From the NCBI RefSeq assembly GCF_036013955.1, contig NZ_CP107903.1, positions 9,114,001 through 9,178,000 on the forward strand: a stretch of DNA of 64,000 bases. Direction: 5' to 3'. Below, one piece after another: positions 1 through 8,215 of the stretch (the first letter of the stretch is position 1; each line of letters opens with the position of its first letter). The notes below the pieces were generated by a model. It did not search any database and was not told the DNA's origin. It saw nothing but the letters and a program-made list of their open reading frames with translations. This stretch comes from Streptomyces sp. NBC_00459. Its GTDB lineage: Bacteria; Actinomycetota; Actinomycetes; Streptomycetales; Streptomycetaceae. Made by a program: the position numbers and the translations under genes.

Positions 1-2
1 TC

Positions 3-443
3 ACCTGGGGCGTGATGGATCTGATGCTGAAGCAGCGGGCCGTCGGCAACAATCCCAACAAGGAAGGCAAGTGCCCTACCAACAAGGGCCGGATAGCCTG
101 CGTCAACCTCACCCTGCAGCTGAGCTGGATCCAGGACGGCAGCCGTCTCGTCTACGGCCCGGTGCCGGTCCGCACCGGCCGCAACAACTACGAGACCCGC
201 ACCGGACTGAAGCAGATCTACTGGCGGGACATCGACCACGTCTCGAACATCTACGACGTCCCCATGCCGTACAGCCAGTTCTTCGACGGCGGCCAGGCCT
301 TCCACTCGGTCGGCCTCAGCATGTGGAACCCGCCGGGCTCGCACGGCTGCGTCAACATGACGAAGACGACCGCCAAGAAGTACTGGTCGCTGCTGAAGAA
401 CGGCGACGACGTCTTCGTGTACGGGCGCAAGCCGGGCACCTGA
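3..443 (+). CDS. L,D-transpeptidase (YkuD family), 5' end outside window
   Basis: The frame is open to the left edge, and a GTG at 12 lies in mid-domain, so I treat the gene as truncated by the window. The visible 146 residues end in the YkuD catalytic signature: an upstream His (AFHSVG) followed by SHGCVNM with the nucleophile Cys. Enzymes of this family cross-link peptidoglycan stem peptides outside the membrane through 3-3 bonds, or attach proteins to them. The missing N-terminus should hold a signal peptide. The stop is only 35 nt from the convergent dehydrogenase gene. Family assignment is firm; the exact substrate is unknown. Confidence 0.85.
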   Translation, partial: TWGVMDLMLKQRAVGNNPNKEGKCPTNKGRIACVNLTLQLSWIQDGSRLVYGPVPVRTGRNNYETRTGLKQIYWRDIDHVSNIYDVPMPYSQFFDGGQAFHSVGLSMWNPPGSHGCVNMTKTTAKKYWSLLKNGDDVFVYGRKPGT

Positions 444-478
444 GGCACCCGGCCGTTCTCGTCCCGTGCCCCCGGGTC

Positions 479-1681
479 TCACACCTCGGGGGCGTCCCCG
501 AAGTCCGGGATCGGCAGCCTGGCCCCGCCCTGCCGCGCCGAGTCGTGCGCCACGATGCCCGGCAGGGTGTAGCGGGCGGCCACCCAGGCGTTCACCGACG
601 GCAGGGTGCGGGTGTTCACCGCGGTCACGAAGTCGTCCACCAGGAAGTGGTGGCTGCCCTCGTGGCCGTTGTGCAGCTCGTCGAACTCCCTCGGCAGCCG
701 CGACCGGTCGTGCACCGGAGCCGAGCCGGACGTGAACGCGGCCCGCAGGTCCGGGGCGATGTGCTGCAGTGACGGATCGTCAGGAGCCATGGTGGGCTTG
801 GGTTCCAGCAACTCGCTGATGTCCGTGACCCCCTTCTTGTCCTGCCAGAAGGCGACCGTTGCGAGCTGCTCCATGCTGGCGTCCGTGCCGAAGAACCGGA
901 ACCGCGACTCCCGGATCTGCGAGGGGTAACCGACCCGCCGGAACTCGTTCGTACGGAACGAGCCGCCGCCCGCGACCTCGAACAACGCGCTCGCGTTGGA
1001 GTAGTCGTTGCCGAACTGGCTGACCTCCTTGTCGAACACACCGTCGCCGCGCTCGTCGCGCACCCCGATGGCCGACACGCTCACCGCGTGCGTCTGCCAG
1101 GCACCGAGCACCCCGCCCACCGAGTGCGTCGGGTACAGGAGCGGGGGATAGCTGGCGGTCGCCTTCCAGTTCTCGCCGCCGCTGTACTGGTAGGCCTCGT
1201 AGAACCCGAGGTCCATGTCGTGGACGTAGTCGCCCTCGGCGTAGAAGAGCCTGCCGAAGGCACCCTCGGCGATCTGGTTGCGGGCGTGGACGGTCGCCGG
1301 GTTGTACTGACTCGTCTCACCCATCATGTAGGTGAGCCCGGTGGCCCGTACGGCGTCGATGATCGCGCCGATCTCCGCCGCCGTGACCGCCATCGGCACC
1401 GCCGAGTACACGTGCTTGCCGGCGCCGAGCCCCTGAAGGACCAGCGGGCCGTGCGTCCACCGCTGGGTGAAGATCGCCACCGCGTCGACCGCCGGCGATT
1501 CCAGCATCGCCTCGTACGAGGGGAACGTGCCCGACAGGCCTTCCGTCGCGGCCAGTTGCTCCGCGCGCTCCGGCAGGAGGTCGGTCACATACACCTCGCC
1601 GACGCCCGGATGGGCGAGGAACAGCTTGGCGAACTGGCCGGAGAACTGCCCGGCGCCCACGATGCCGAGGGAGAACGTCAT
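479..1681 (-). CDS. Gfo/Idh/MocA family NAD(P)-dependent sugar oxidoreductase
   Basis: The 400-residue protein opens with a Rossmann fold (LGIVGAGQFSGQFAKLF), as expected for Gfo/Idh/MocA dehydrogenases that oxidise or epimerise sugars and cyclitols in the cytoplasm. The ATG at 1681 follows an AGAAGG ribosome site about 10 nt upstream; the frame stays open further up but overlaps the binding-protein gene. It is the last gene of a same-strand set with two permeases and a binding protein, 56 nt after the binding-protein stop. It probably acts on the imported sugar. The substrate cannot be named from sequence alone. Confidence 0.88.
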   Translation of the reverse strand: MTFSLGIVGAGQFSGQFAKLFLAHPGVGEVYVTDLLPERAEQLAATEGLSGTFPSYEAMLESPAVDAVAIFTQRWTHGPLVLQGLGAGKHVYSAVPMAVTAAEIGAIIDAVRATGLTYMMGETSQYNPATVHARNQIAEGAFGRLFYAEGDYVHDMDLGFYEAYQYSGGENWKATASYPPLLYPTHSVGGVLGAWQTHAVSVSAIGVRDERGDGVFDKEVSQFGNDYSNASALFEVAGGGSFRTNEFRRVGYPSQIRESRFRFFGTDASMEQLATVAFWQDKKGVTDISELLEPKPTMAPDDPSLQHIAPDLRAAFTSGSAPVHDRSRLPREFDELHNGHEGSHHFLVDDFVTAVNTRTLPSVNAWVAARYTLPGIVAHDSARQGGARLPIPDFGDAPEV

Positions 1682-1737
1682 GTTGTGCGTGCCCTTCTTC
1701 TGTTTCCTTGGTTGCCCGACCGGTGACTCGGGTGCCG

Positions 1738-3093
1738 TCACTGGTCGAGGATCAGGTTGATCTGGCTGTTGGTCCGGTCGAGGCTGGTCACGGACCTGCC
1801 GTTGCCGAAGATGTCCTGCATGGCCGGGTGCATCAACGCGTACACGTCCGCCGCGTAGTTGGTGATCGGGTAGGAGAAGGTGGCGAACTCCTTCCCGCCC
1901 GCCTTCTCGTCGGCGACCGGCCTGGTGAACGCCGAGACGTCGATGCCCTTCTTCTCGTACGCGGCCACCGCTGCCTTCGTGCCGTCGGGTGTGGCCGGGA
2001 AGACGATCCCGTAACTCCCCACCTTCTGCTGGCACTTGGGGGACGCGAGGTAGGCGACCCACTTCTTGGCGCCCGGCATGTTGTGGGCGTCCTTGGTGAT
2101 GGAGTCGGCGAGGCCGTTCATCATCGTCGCCCGCTTGCCCGTCGGGCCGGCCGGAGTGACGGCGGTGGCCATGTCCAGGTCCTTGAAGCCGGCGTACGAC
2201 GAGATCATCCAGGCGCCGTCGAACGCCGTTGCCGCCTTGCCCGACGAGATCTGGGTGTTGGCCTGGTTCGACTGGGAGTTGTAGTCCGTGAAGGGCACCA
2301 TGTAGCCCTTCTTCGCCAGGCCGAAGTACCACTTGATCACCGACTGGAAGGTGCTGCTGTCGTACCGGTACTCGGTGCCCCAGCGCTTCGCGTTCGTGTA
2401 GGTCCAGCCCGCGGAGGCGGCGAAGGTGCTCCACTGGGTCTGGCCGTCGCCGTCGCCGCCGCCGTTGGTGGCCAGGCCGTACACCTTGACGTTGTTCTTG
2501 TCGAAGCCGGCCTCGTCGCCCCGTTTGCCGTTCTTGTCGACGGTGAGGTGCGCGATCGCCTTCTCGAAGGTGCCGCCGTCCTTCGGGTTCCAGGAGAGGT
2601 CGTTCAGCTGCGCGGCCGTGAGACCGGCGGCCGTCGTCAGTTTCCGGTTGTAGAAGAGGGCGACGGTGTCCCAGTCCTTCGGGGCGCCGTAGCGATGGCC
2701 GTCCTGGCCCATCCAGTTGGCGGCGAGGCCGGGCTGGTAGGCGGAGTCGTCGATGCCGAGGTCGTCGAGCGGTTCGAGGACCTTCAGGTCGGCGAACTGG
2801 CCGAACTTCTGGATGTGGTCGGTGAACACGTCCGGCTGGGTGCCCGCGATGAAGCTCGCGGTGAGCTTGGTCCAGTAGTCGTCCCAGCCCAACTGGGTGA
2901 TCTTCACCTTCAGTCCGGGGTTCTCCTGCTCGAAGTCCTTCGCGCAGGCCTCGTAGGCGGGTTGCTGGTTGGCGTCCCACAGCCAGTACGTCACCGTGTC
3001 CGACGACGAACCGGCCGCTCCGCCCTGCGCGCAACCGGTCACGAGGGACAGGGTCAGGGCTCCGGTCAGTGCCACGACCGTACGAATTCGCAT
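1738..3093 (-). CDS. Extracellular solute-binding lipoprotein, carbohydrate ABC importer
   Basis: The protein has 451 residues and an N-terminal lipoprotein signal ending in a lipobox (LVTGC). The mature part has the layout of the group 1 sugar-binding family, with the typical WDxYWTKLTASF-like and YNRKL segments. The ATG at 3093 is chosen because the signal peptide starts there; upstream extension would only add residues overlapping the permease gene. It would capture a sugar at the membrane surface for permeases 3141-4088 and 4105-5007. No ATPase gene is present, as is usual in Streptomyces, where a shared MsiK-type ATPase drives such importers. Confidence 0.9.
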   Translation of the reverse strand: MRIRTVVALTGALTLSLVTGCAQGGAAGSSSDTVTYWLWDANQQPAYEACAKDFEQENPGLKVKITQLGWDDYWTKLTASFIAGTQPDVFTDHIQKFGQFADLKVLEPLDDLGIDDSAYQPGLAANWMGQDGHRYGAPKDWDTVALFYNRKLTTAAGLTAAQLNDLSWNPKDGGTFEKAIAHLTVDKNGKRGDEAGFDKNNVKVYGLATNGGGDGDGQTQWSTFAASAGWTYTNAKRWGTEYRYDSSTFQSVIKWYFGLAKKGYMVPFTDYNSQSNQANTQISSGKAATAFDGAWMISSYAGFKDLDMATAVTPAGPTGKRATMMNGLADSITKDAHNMPGAKKWVAYLASPKCQQKVGSYGIVFPATPDGTKAAVAAYEKKGIDVSAFTRPVADEKAGGKEFATFSYPITNYAADVYALMHPAMQDIFGNGRSVTSLDRTNSQINLILDQ

Positions 3094-3140
3094 GTCCGTC
3101 CTCTCGGTCGATCGGGTGATCAGATGGTCGGTCGGCGCGG

Positions 3141-4088
3141 TCACTTGATGCCCGTGAAGCCGACGGAACTCACGATGCGGCGCGCGAAGCACCCGAACAG
3201 CACGAGCATCGGCAGCGCGGCGATCAGCGTCGCCGCCATCAGCCCCGACCAGTCGACACCCGTCTGCGGGGTCTGCGCCCGGAAGATCGCCAGCGCCACC
3301 GTCAGCACCCGCGAACTGTCGCTGTACGAGACCATCAGCGGCCAGAAGTAGTCGTTCCAGGCGGTGATGTACGTCAGGATCGAGAGTGTGATGACCGGCG
3401 TGGACGCCATGGGCAGCAGCACCCGGAAGAAGACGCGGATCTTGCCGGCGCCGTCGAGCAGCGCCGCCTCCTCGACCTCGCGCGGGATGTTCATGAAGAA
3501 CTGGCGCAGGAAGAACACCGCGAACGGAGTCATGAACATCGTCGGCAGTGCGATCCCCAACAGGTTGTCCACCAGGCCGAGTTGCTTGATCAGGACGAAG
3601 TTCGGCAGCAGGGTGAAGATCGCCGGGACCATCAGGCCCGCCAGGAACAGCCCGAAGACCGTGTCCCGGCCGCGCCAGCGCAGCCGGGCGAAGGCGTACG
3701 CGGCCATCGCCGAGAAGAAGATCTGGCAGCCGGTGACCAGGGTCGACACCACGACCGAGTTGAGGAGGTAGCGCCAGAAGTCCAGACCGCCGCCCGCACC
3801 GCCCTGCGCTATCGCCTCCTTGGTGGACTGCAGGCCCAGCGCCCGCTCGAAGCCGCCGGTCGTCGGATGCACCGGCAGGGGGTTGGTGGGGTCGGCGGCG
3901 AGGCCCGCGTTGGTGGACAGCGCGGTGCGCAGGATCCAGTAGAACGGCAGCATGGTGACCAGCACGATCACGGCCATCAACGCCCAGGCGGCGATCCGCC
4001 CGACGGAGGGTGTGCGCCGTACGGGCCGTACGGTCGTCTTGGCGGGTGTCGGGGTCGGTGCTGGTGCCGGTGTCGTCAGGGTTGTCAT
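3141..4088 (-). CDS. Carbohydrate ABC transporter permease (MalG type)
   Basis: This 315-residue integral membrane protein has a Pro/Thr-rich cytoplasmic N-terminus followed by about six hydrophobic segments. The EAA loop that contacts the ATPase is visible as EVEEAALLDGAGKIRVFFRV. It forms the importer heterodimer with the permease encoded just upstream, 16 nt away. The binding-protein gene follows after 47 nt. The ATG at 4088 is the first start of the frame. The type is certain and the transported sugar unknown. Confidence 0.9.
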   Translation of the reverse strand: MTTLTTPAPAPTPTPAKTTVRPVRRTPSVGRIAAWALMAVIVLVTMLPFYWILRTALSTNAGLAADPTNPLPVHPTTGGFERALGLQSTKEAIAQGGAGGGLDFWRYLLNSVVVSTLVTGCQIFFSAMAAYAFARLRWRGRDTVFGLFLAGLMVPAIFTLLPNFVLIKQLGLVDNLLGIALPTMFMTPFAVFFLRQFFMNIPREVEEAALLDGAGKIRVFFRVLLPMASTPVITLSILTYITAWNDYFWPLMVSYSDSSRVLTVALAIFRAQTPQTGVDWSGLMAATLIAALPMLVLFGCFARRIVSSVGFTGIK

Positions 4089-4104
4089 GGTGTGCGTCTC
4101 CCGG

Positions 4105-5007
4105 TCAGCCGAGGTCGGTGTGGCCGGCCCGGGTGAGCCGGTACTGGAGGAAGGTGATCGCGCTCAGCACGACCAGCAGGGCCACGGACATCGCGGACGC
4201 GTAGCCGAACTGGAAGCGGCCGAAGGCGGAGCCGTAGATGTAGAACTGCAGGACGTTGGTGGCGTTCGCCGGACCGCCCGCCGTCGTCACCGCGACCGTG
4301 TCGAACACCTGGAACGAGCCGATCACCGTCATGATCAGGACCACCGCGAGGACCGGCCGCAGCAGCGGCATCGTGATGCGCCAGAACATCCGCCACTCGC
4401 TCGCCCCGTCCACCTTGGCCGCCTCGTACATGTCGGTCGGGATGGCCTGGAGGCCGGCGAAGAGCAGCAGCGCGGTGTAGCCGACGTGCCGCCAGACGTT
4501 GATCACCGCGATCGTCGGGATCGCCCAGGTCTCGTCCGCGAGGAACGGGATCCGGTCGAAGCCCAGGCCCGCGATGATCTCGTTGCCGATACCGAGCTGG
4601 GTGTCGAGGATCCAGAGCCAGACGATGCCGGCGACGACGTTCGACATCAGATACGGGGTGAGCACGATCCCGCGCAGCACCGCGGACTGGGTCAGCCGCT
4701 GGAGCAGTACGGCGATGGCGAGCGCCGACACCGTCTGCACACCGATGTTGATGGCGACGTACTCGACGGTGACGGTCAACGAGTCCCAGAAGATGGGGTC
4801 GTTGACCATCCGGACGTAGTTGTCGAGCCCCACCCACTCGGCCGGGGTCAGCAGGTTGAATCGGGTGAAGCTCAGGTAGACGCCCCGCAGCGTCGGCCAG
4901 AGCAGGAAGACCAGGAAGCCCAGCATCGCCGGGGCGACGAAGAGCGCCGCGAGTGCGCCGTCGCCGCGTGGTCGTCGCAGGGGAGGGCTGGTGGAGGCGA
5001 CGGTCAT
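4105..5007 (-). CDS. Carbohydrate ABC transporter permease (MalF/UgpA type)
   Basis: The protein has 300 residues and six predicted transmembrane segments. Its EAA loop reads YEAAKVDGASEWRMFWRI. I start it at the ATG at 5007, where GAGGGAG lies at normal spacing; the frame runs 26 codons further upstream but without a ribosome site and into the promoter region. It is the first gene of the four-gene operon (permease, permease, binding protein, dehydrogenase). It is divergent to the ROK regulator at 5179, which likely controls it. Confidence 0.9.
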   Translation of the reverse strand: MTVASTSPPLRRPRGDGALAALFVAPAMLGFLVFLLWPTLRGVYLSFTRFNLLTPAEWVGLDNYVRMVNDPIFWDSLTVTVEYVAINIGVQTVSALAIAVLLQRLTQSAVLRGIVLTPYLMSNVVAGIVWLWILDTQLGIGNEIIAGLGFDRIPFLADETWAIPTIAVINVWRHVGYTALLLFAGLQAIPTDMYEAAKVDGASEWRMFWRITMPLLRPVLAVVLIMTVIGSFQVFDTVAVTTAGGPANATNVLQFYIYGSAFGRFQFGYASAMSVALLVVLSAITFLQYRLTRAGHTDLG

Positions 5008-5101
5008 GGAGAGACTCCCTCGTCTGCTCGTCGGCGGCTCGTCCTCAGGGCACTTACTTTCGAGGTGGAACAATCCATCCGTCAAGATGCGGGCGGATAT
5101 C

Positions 5102-5131
5102 TTTTCCGGGCAGGGAATCCGGCCCTATGAT
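5102..5131 (+). promoter_or_regulatory. Candidate promoter of the ROK regulator gene
   Basis: In the divergent spacer 5008-5178 a good -10 box TATGAT (5126-5131) lies 18 nt after a weak -35 TTTTCC. On the opposite strand TTGACG (5080-5085) could be a -35 for the transporter operon, but its -10 is poor. A short inverted repeat TGGA-N4-TCCA (5066-5077) and a TGGAAC half-site repeated inverted at 5142-5147 are possible but weak operator parts. Confidence 0.4.
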
Positions 5132-5178
5132 GACCTTGTTAGTTCCATGGCAAAAGAAAAGGTGAGGGGTTCGACGCC

Positions 5179-6339
5179 ATGACCGCAGTGACCGACGGCT
5201 GGCCGCCACTGAGTCCCGGCGAGCGTTCGGTGGCGATCGAGGTGCTCGTCAACGGCCCTCTGTCCCGCGCCGAGCTCGCCCGGCGGCTCGACCTCTCCGC
5301 CGGCAGCCTCACCCGGCTGACCAAACCGCTGCTCGAATCGGGCCTGCTCGTCGAGGTCCCCGACGCCGGATCTCCGGCCGAGGTGCGCCAGGGGCGCCCG
5401 TCGCAGCCGCTCGACGTCGTCGCCGAGTCCCGGGCCTTCCTCGGCTTCAAGATCACCGAGGACATGGTCTACAGCGTCGTCACCACGCTGCGCAGTGTGG
5501 TCGTCGCCCGTCTCGACCGGCCTCTCACCAGCCATGACCCGGCCCATGTGGCCGACCTGGTGGGCGAGATGACCGCCGAACTGACCGCCGCCCACCCCCG
5601 GGTGTCCGGCATCGGGATCGGAGTCGGCGGGCGCGTCGAGAACCGCTCCGTGGTCGCCGACTCCGTCTTCCTCGACTGGTACGACGTCCCGTTCGCCGAC
5701 CTGGTCGAGGAACGCACCGGACTGCGGGTGGTCGTCGAGAACGACGTCACCGCCCTCGTCGAGGCCGAGAGCTGGTTCGGCGCGGGCCGCGGCCTCGACC
5801 GTTTCGCGGTCCTCACCATAGGGGCGGGCCTGGGCTACGGCCTGGTCAGCGGTGGTCGGCGCGTCCAGTCGTCCGAGGACGGACTCGGTATCGGGCGTCG
5901 CTGGATCGTCAACCCGAACGGCCCGCTCACCCCCGACGGGGAACGCGGCAGCGCCATCTCCCTGCTCACCATCCCCAGCATCCGCTACCAGATCCGCGCC
6001 GCCATCGGCCACGATCTGACGTACGACGAGATCCTCGCCCGGGCGGCCGCCGGTGATCCCATGACCGCACGGGTCGTGGACGAGGCGGCCCGCGCTCTCG
6101 GCACGCTGGTCGCGCAGATCGCCAACTTCGCGATGCCCGAGAAGATTCTGCTCGCCGGGGAGGGGGTCGGGCTCGTCGAGGTGGCGGGTGCCGCGGTCGA
6201 GGAGAGCATCCTCGCCAACCGGCATCCGCTCGCGGACCCGGTCGATCTGGAGACCAAGGTCTCCGACTTCCACGACTGGGCGCGCGGGGCCGCCGTCCTC
6301 GCCCTTCAGGTGCTGGTACTGGGGGCTGCCGACAGATGA
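5179..6339 (+). CDS. ROK family transcriptional regulator
   Basis: The first 70 residues of this 386-residue protein form a winged helix-turn-helix (LSRAELARRLDLSAGSLTRL). They are followed by the ROK sugar-kinase-like domain with a GIGIGVGG turn, ENDVTALVEAE and a second Gly-rich loop TIGAGLGYG. The usual zinc-binding Cys cluster of ROK proteins is missing: the segment after the second loop has no cysteines. The gene is divergent to the sugar ABC operon, which points to local control by an imported sugar or its phosphate. AAGGTGAGGGG precedes the ATG at 5179. Confidence 0.88.
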   Translation: MTAVTDGWPPLSPGERSVAIEVLVNGPLSRAELARRLDLSAGSLTRLTKPLLESGLLVEVPDAGSPAEVRQGRPSQPLDVVAESRAFLGFKITEDMVYSVVTTLRSVVVARLDRPLTSHDPAHVADLVGEMTAELTAAHPRVSGIGIGVGGRVENRSVVADSVFLDWYDVPFADLVEERTGLRVVVENDVTALVEAESWFGAGRGLDRFAVLTIGAGLGYGLVSGGRRVQSSEDGLGIGRRWIVNPNGPLTPDGERGSAISLLTIPSIRYQIRAAIGHDLTYDEILARAAAGDPMTARVVDEAARALGTLVAQIANFAMPEKILLAGEGVGLVEVAGAAVEESILANRHPLADPVDLETKVSDFHDWARGAAVLALQVLVLGAADR

Positions 6340-6448
6340 ACACCGACGCTGAATCGGCGGATAACGGGCGCCGGACGTGATCAGCAACACGGTCAGTAAT
6401 GCCGCAATAGTCCGAATTAATCTATTTGGTCTTCACTTGGAGCGGCAT

Positions 6449-6634
6449 ATGCTTCACAGCATGTCCACCACTCTTCAATCCGCCCCTGATCGCTCGGCAG
6501 CCGACGTCAACGAAGAGATCCGGGCCCTCTGGCTCCGGTCGGGCGGGATCCTCAACAGCGAGCAGCGGCTGACCTATCAGCAGCTCGTCGCCGAGTGGGC
6601 CGCGGCTTCCCCGCACCCCGGACGCGACGCGTAA
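6449..6634 (+). CDS. Small conserved Streptomyces-type protein of unknown function
   Basis: This 61-residue ORF follows GGAG at 6439-6442 with 6 nt spacing to the ATG at 6449; a second ATG at 6461 is possible. The product is soluble and probably helical, with no signal peptide, and its body (EEIRALWLRSGG, then LTYQQLVAEWAAA) resembles short acidic proteins often annotated as hypothetical in Streptomyces. A strong hairpin follows the stop. Upstream 6340-6448 is AT-rich for this genome and may hold its promoter. I do not know its function. Confidence 0.6.
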   Translation: MLHSMSTTLQSAPDRSAADVNEEIRALWLRSGGILNSEQRLTYQQLVAEWAAASPHPGRDA

Positions 6635-6663
6635 CCGACTCTCGTTCGACATCTCAACAGCAG

Positions 6664-6708
6664 GGCCGGGGCCGCGCACCGCGCGTCAGCCCCGGCCTCT
6701 TGTGTTTT
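6664..6708. terminator. Hairpin terminator between convergent genes
   Basis: GGCCGGGGC (6664-6672) pairs perfectly with GCCCCGGCC (6689-6697) over a 16-nt loop and is followed by a T-rich stretch. It lies between the small ORF (+) and the protease gene (-), so it can serve both. Confidence 0.7.
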
Positions 6709-6709
6709 C

Positions 6710-8068
6710 TCAGCTCCACGTCGCCGAGTACGACCGGCGGTAGTCCCTCCGGTCCTGTTCCACCCGGAACCATCGCGTGGCGACCAGGGCGATCAGGCTG
6801 CCGCCCACGATCAGCAGTCCGGGCCCCACGTTCTTCGGGTCCGCCAGCCTCTCCAGCAGTGCCTCCCCGGCGGAGCCACCTGTCACCGGCGCCACCGAGC
6901 CCGGCTGGGCCTCTCCGGGAGCGACGGCGCTCTGCGTGGCCGACGCCGACGGCGCCGGAGCGGCCGCCTGACCCGCCTGGCCGATCAACCGGACGTTGAG
7001 CGCGGTCAGCGCCTCGGTCACCGGCTCGAAGAACGTCGTACCGCCGGTCTTGCAGTCGCCGTTGCCGCCCGAGGTGATCCCCAGGGCGATGCCCTCGGAG
7101 AACAACGGGCCGCCGCTGTCGCCCGCCTCGGCGCACACGGTGGTCTCGATCAGGCCCGACACCGTGCCCTCCGGGTAGTTGACCGTGGCGTTGAGCCCGG
7201 TCACCTTCCCGTCGCGCAACCCGGTCGTGCTGCCGCTGCGGAACACCTTCTGGCCGACGGTCGGATCGGCCGCACCCGTGATGCGCACGCCCCGGCCGTT
7301 GCCGATGGCGACGACATCGGCGCCGTCACCGGCCGAACCGCCGTTGTACTGCACCAGCGAGTAGTCGTTGATCGGGAAGCTGCTGCTGATCGTCTTGCCG
7401 ATCTCCGTCGAGCCTCCGGTGTCCGCGAACCACACCGAACCGTTGGGCCCGCAGTGACCGGCCGTGAGGATGAAGTCGGCCGACCCGTTGGTCACGTTGA
7501 AGCCCGCCGAGCAGCGCCCACCGGTCGACAGGATCGGCTGCGCCGCGTTGATACGGGTGGTGAAGGTGCCTCCGCTCCGCTCCATGCGTACGGAGCCGCC
7601 GAGACTCTCGGCGACCGCGGACAGCTTCTTCCAGTCGGCGGCCGACACGGTGCTGTCGGCCTGGACGACCACCTCGTTCTTCGTGTAGTCGACCGCCCAG
7701 GCCGTGCCTGCCACGCGCGGCGCCGAACGCAGCGTCTGTGTCGCCGACTTGAGGTCGTTCATGCTGTGGTCCACGACCTTGGCGCGGGCGCCCGCCTTCT
7801 CGACCTGCGCCGCCGCCTCGGCGTCGGTGACCGCGACGACCGGTTTCCCGTCGGCCGCGATCCAGCTGCCCGCCGTCCGGTCGGTGCCGAGTTCGGTGAC
7901 GAGCTCGCTGCCGGTGGTGCCGGCGGCCTGGGCGGAACTGAAGGGCAGGTTGGCTTGTGGGGGTTCGGTCGCCACAGCCTGGGTGACCATTAATCCGCCG
8001 AGGATGACTCCGCCGACGGCCGCCAGCCGTGTCGCTCGCCGGACGATCCGTCGTCGTGCGTGCCTCAT
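6710..8068 (-). CDS. Secreted streptogrisin-like serine protease (S1 family) with C-terminal membrane tail, TTA codon
   Basis: The 452-residue precursor has an Arg-rich signal peptide, a propeptide of about 130 residues and a chymotrypsin-fold domain. The triad is H205 (TAGHC), D235 (NDYSL) and S318 (GDSGGPL); C186/C206 and C312/C339 should form the two disulphides typical of alpha-lytic-type enzymes. After a Pro/Ala/Ser linker comes a hydrophobic segment near residues 420-437 and a basic end, so the protease is probably anchored in the membrane. No LPXTG motif is seen. ATG at 8068 follows GGGAG by 6 nt. Codon 26 is TTA (7991-7993), so translation should need bldA tRNA. Confidence 0.9.
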   Translation of the reverse strand: MRHARRRIVRRATRLAAVGGVILGGLMVTQAVATEPPQANLPFSSAQAAGTTGSELVTELGTDRTAGSWIAADGKPVVAVTDAEAAAQVEKAGARAKVVDHSMNDLKSATQTLRSAPRVAGTAWAVDYTKNEVVVQADSTVSAADWKKLSAVAESLGGSVRMERSGGTFTTRINAAQPILSTGGRCSAGFNVTNGSADFILTAGHCGPNGSVWFADTGGSTEIGKTISSSFPINDYSLVQYNGGSAGDGADVVAIGNGRGVRITGAADPTVGQKVFRSGSTTGLRDGKVTGLNATVNYPEGTVSGLIETTVCAEAGDSGGPLFSEGIALGITSGGNGDCKTGGTTFFEPVTEALTALNVRLIGQAGQAAAPAPSASATQSAVAPGEAQPGSVAPVTGGSAGEALLERLADPKNVGPGLLIVGGSLIALVATRWFRVEQDRRDYRRSYSATWS

Positions 8069-8215
8069 CAATGGCTCCCGAACCCTGAACGCGCGGTGTC
8101 GACACCGCGGGGCCCTCCGGTCGTTGAGTGGCCCTCACTTCCATACGTGGCGAGCGGTGTTCGTGTTCACCGACTCCAAGATCTCGTTCGGGCCGTCGGC
8201 CGAGGGCGGATCACG

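Noticed and set aside
479..3034. An 851-codon reading that would fuse the dehydrogenase to an upstream Arg-rich segment
   Set aside because: The upstream half lies in the wrong frame of the binding-protein gene; the true start with a ribosome site is at 1681.
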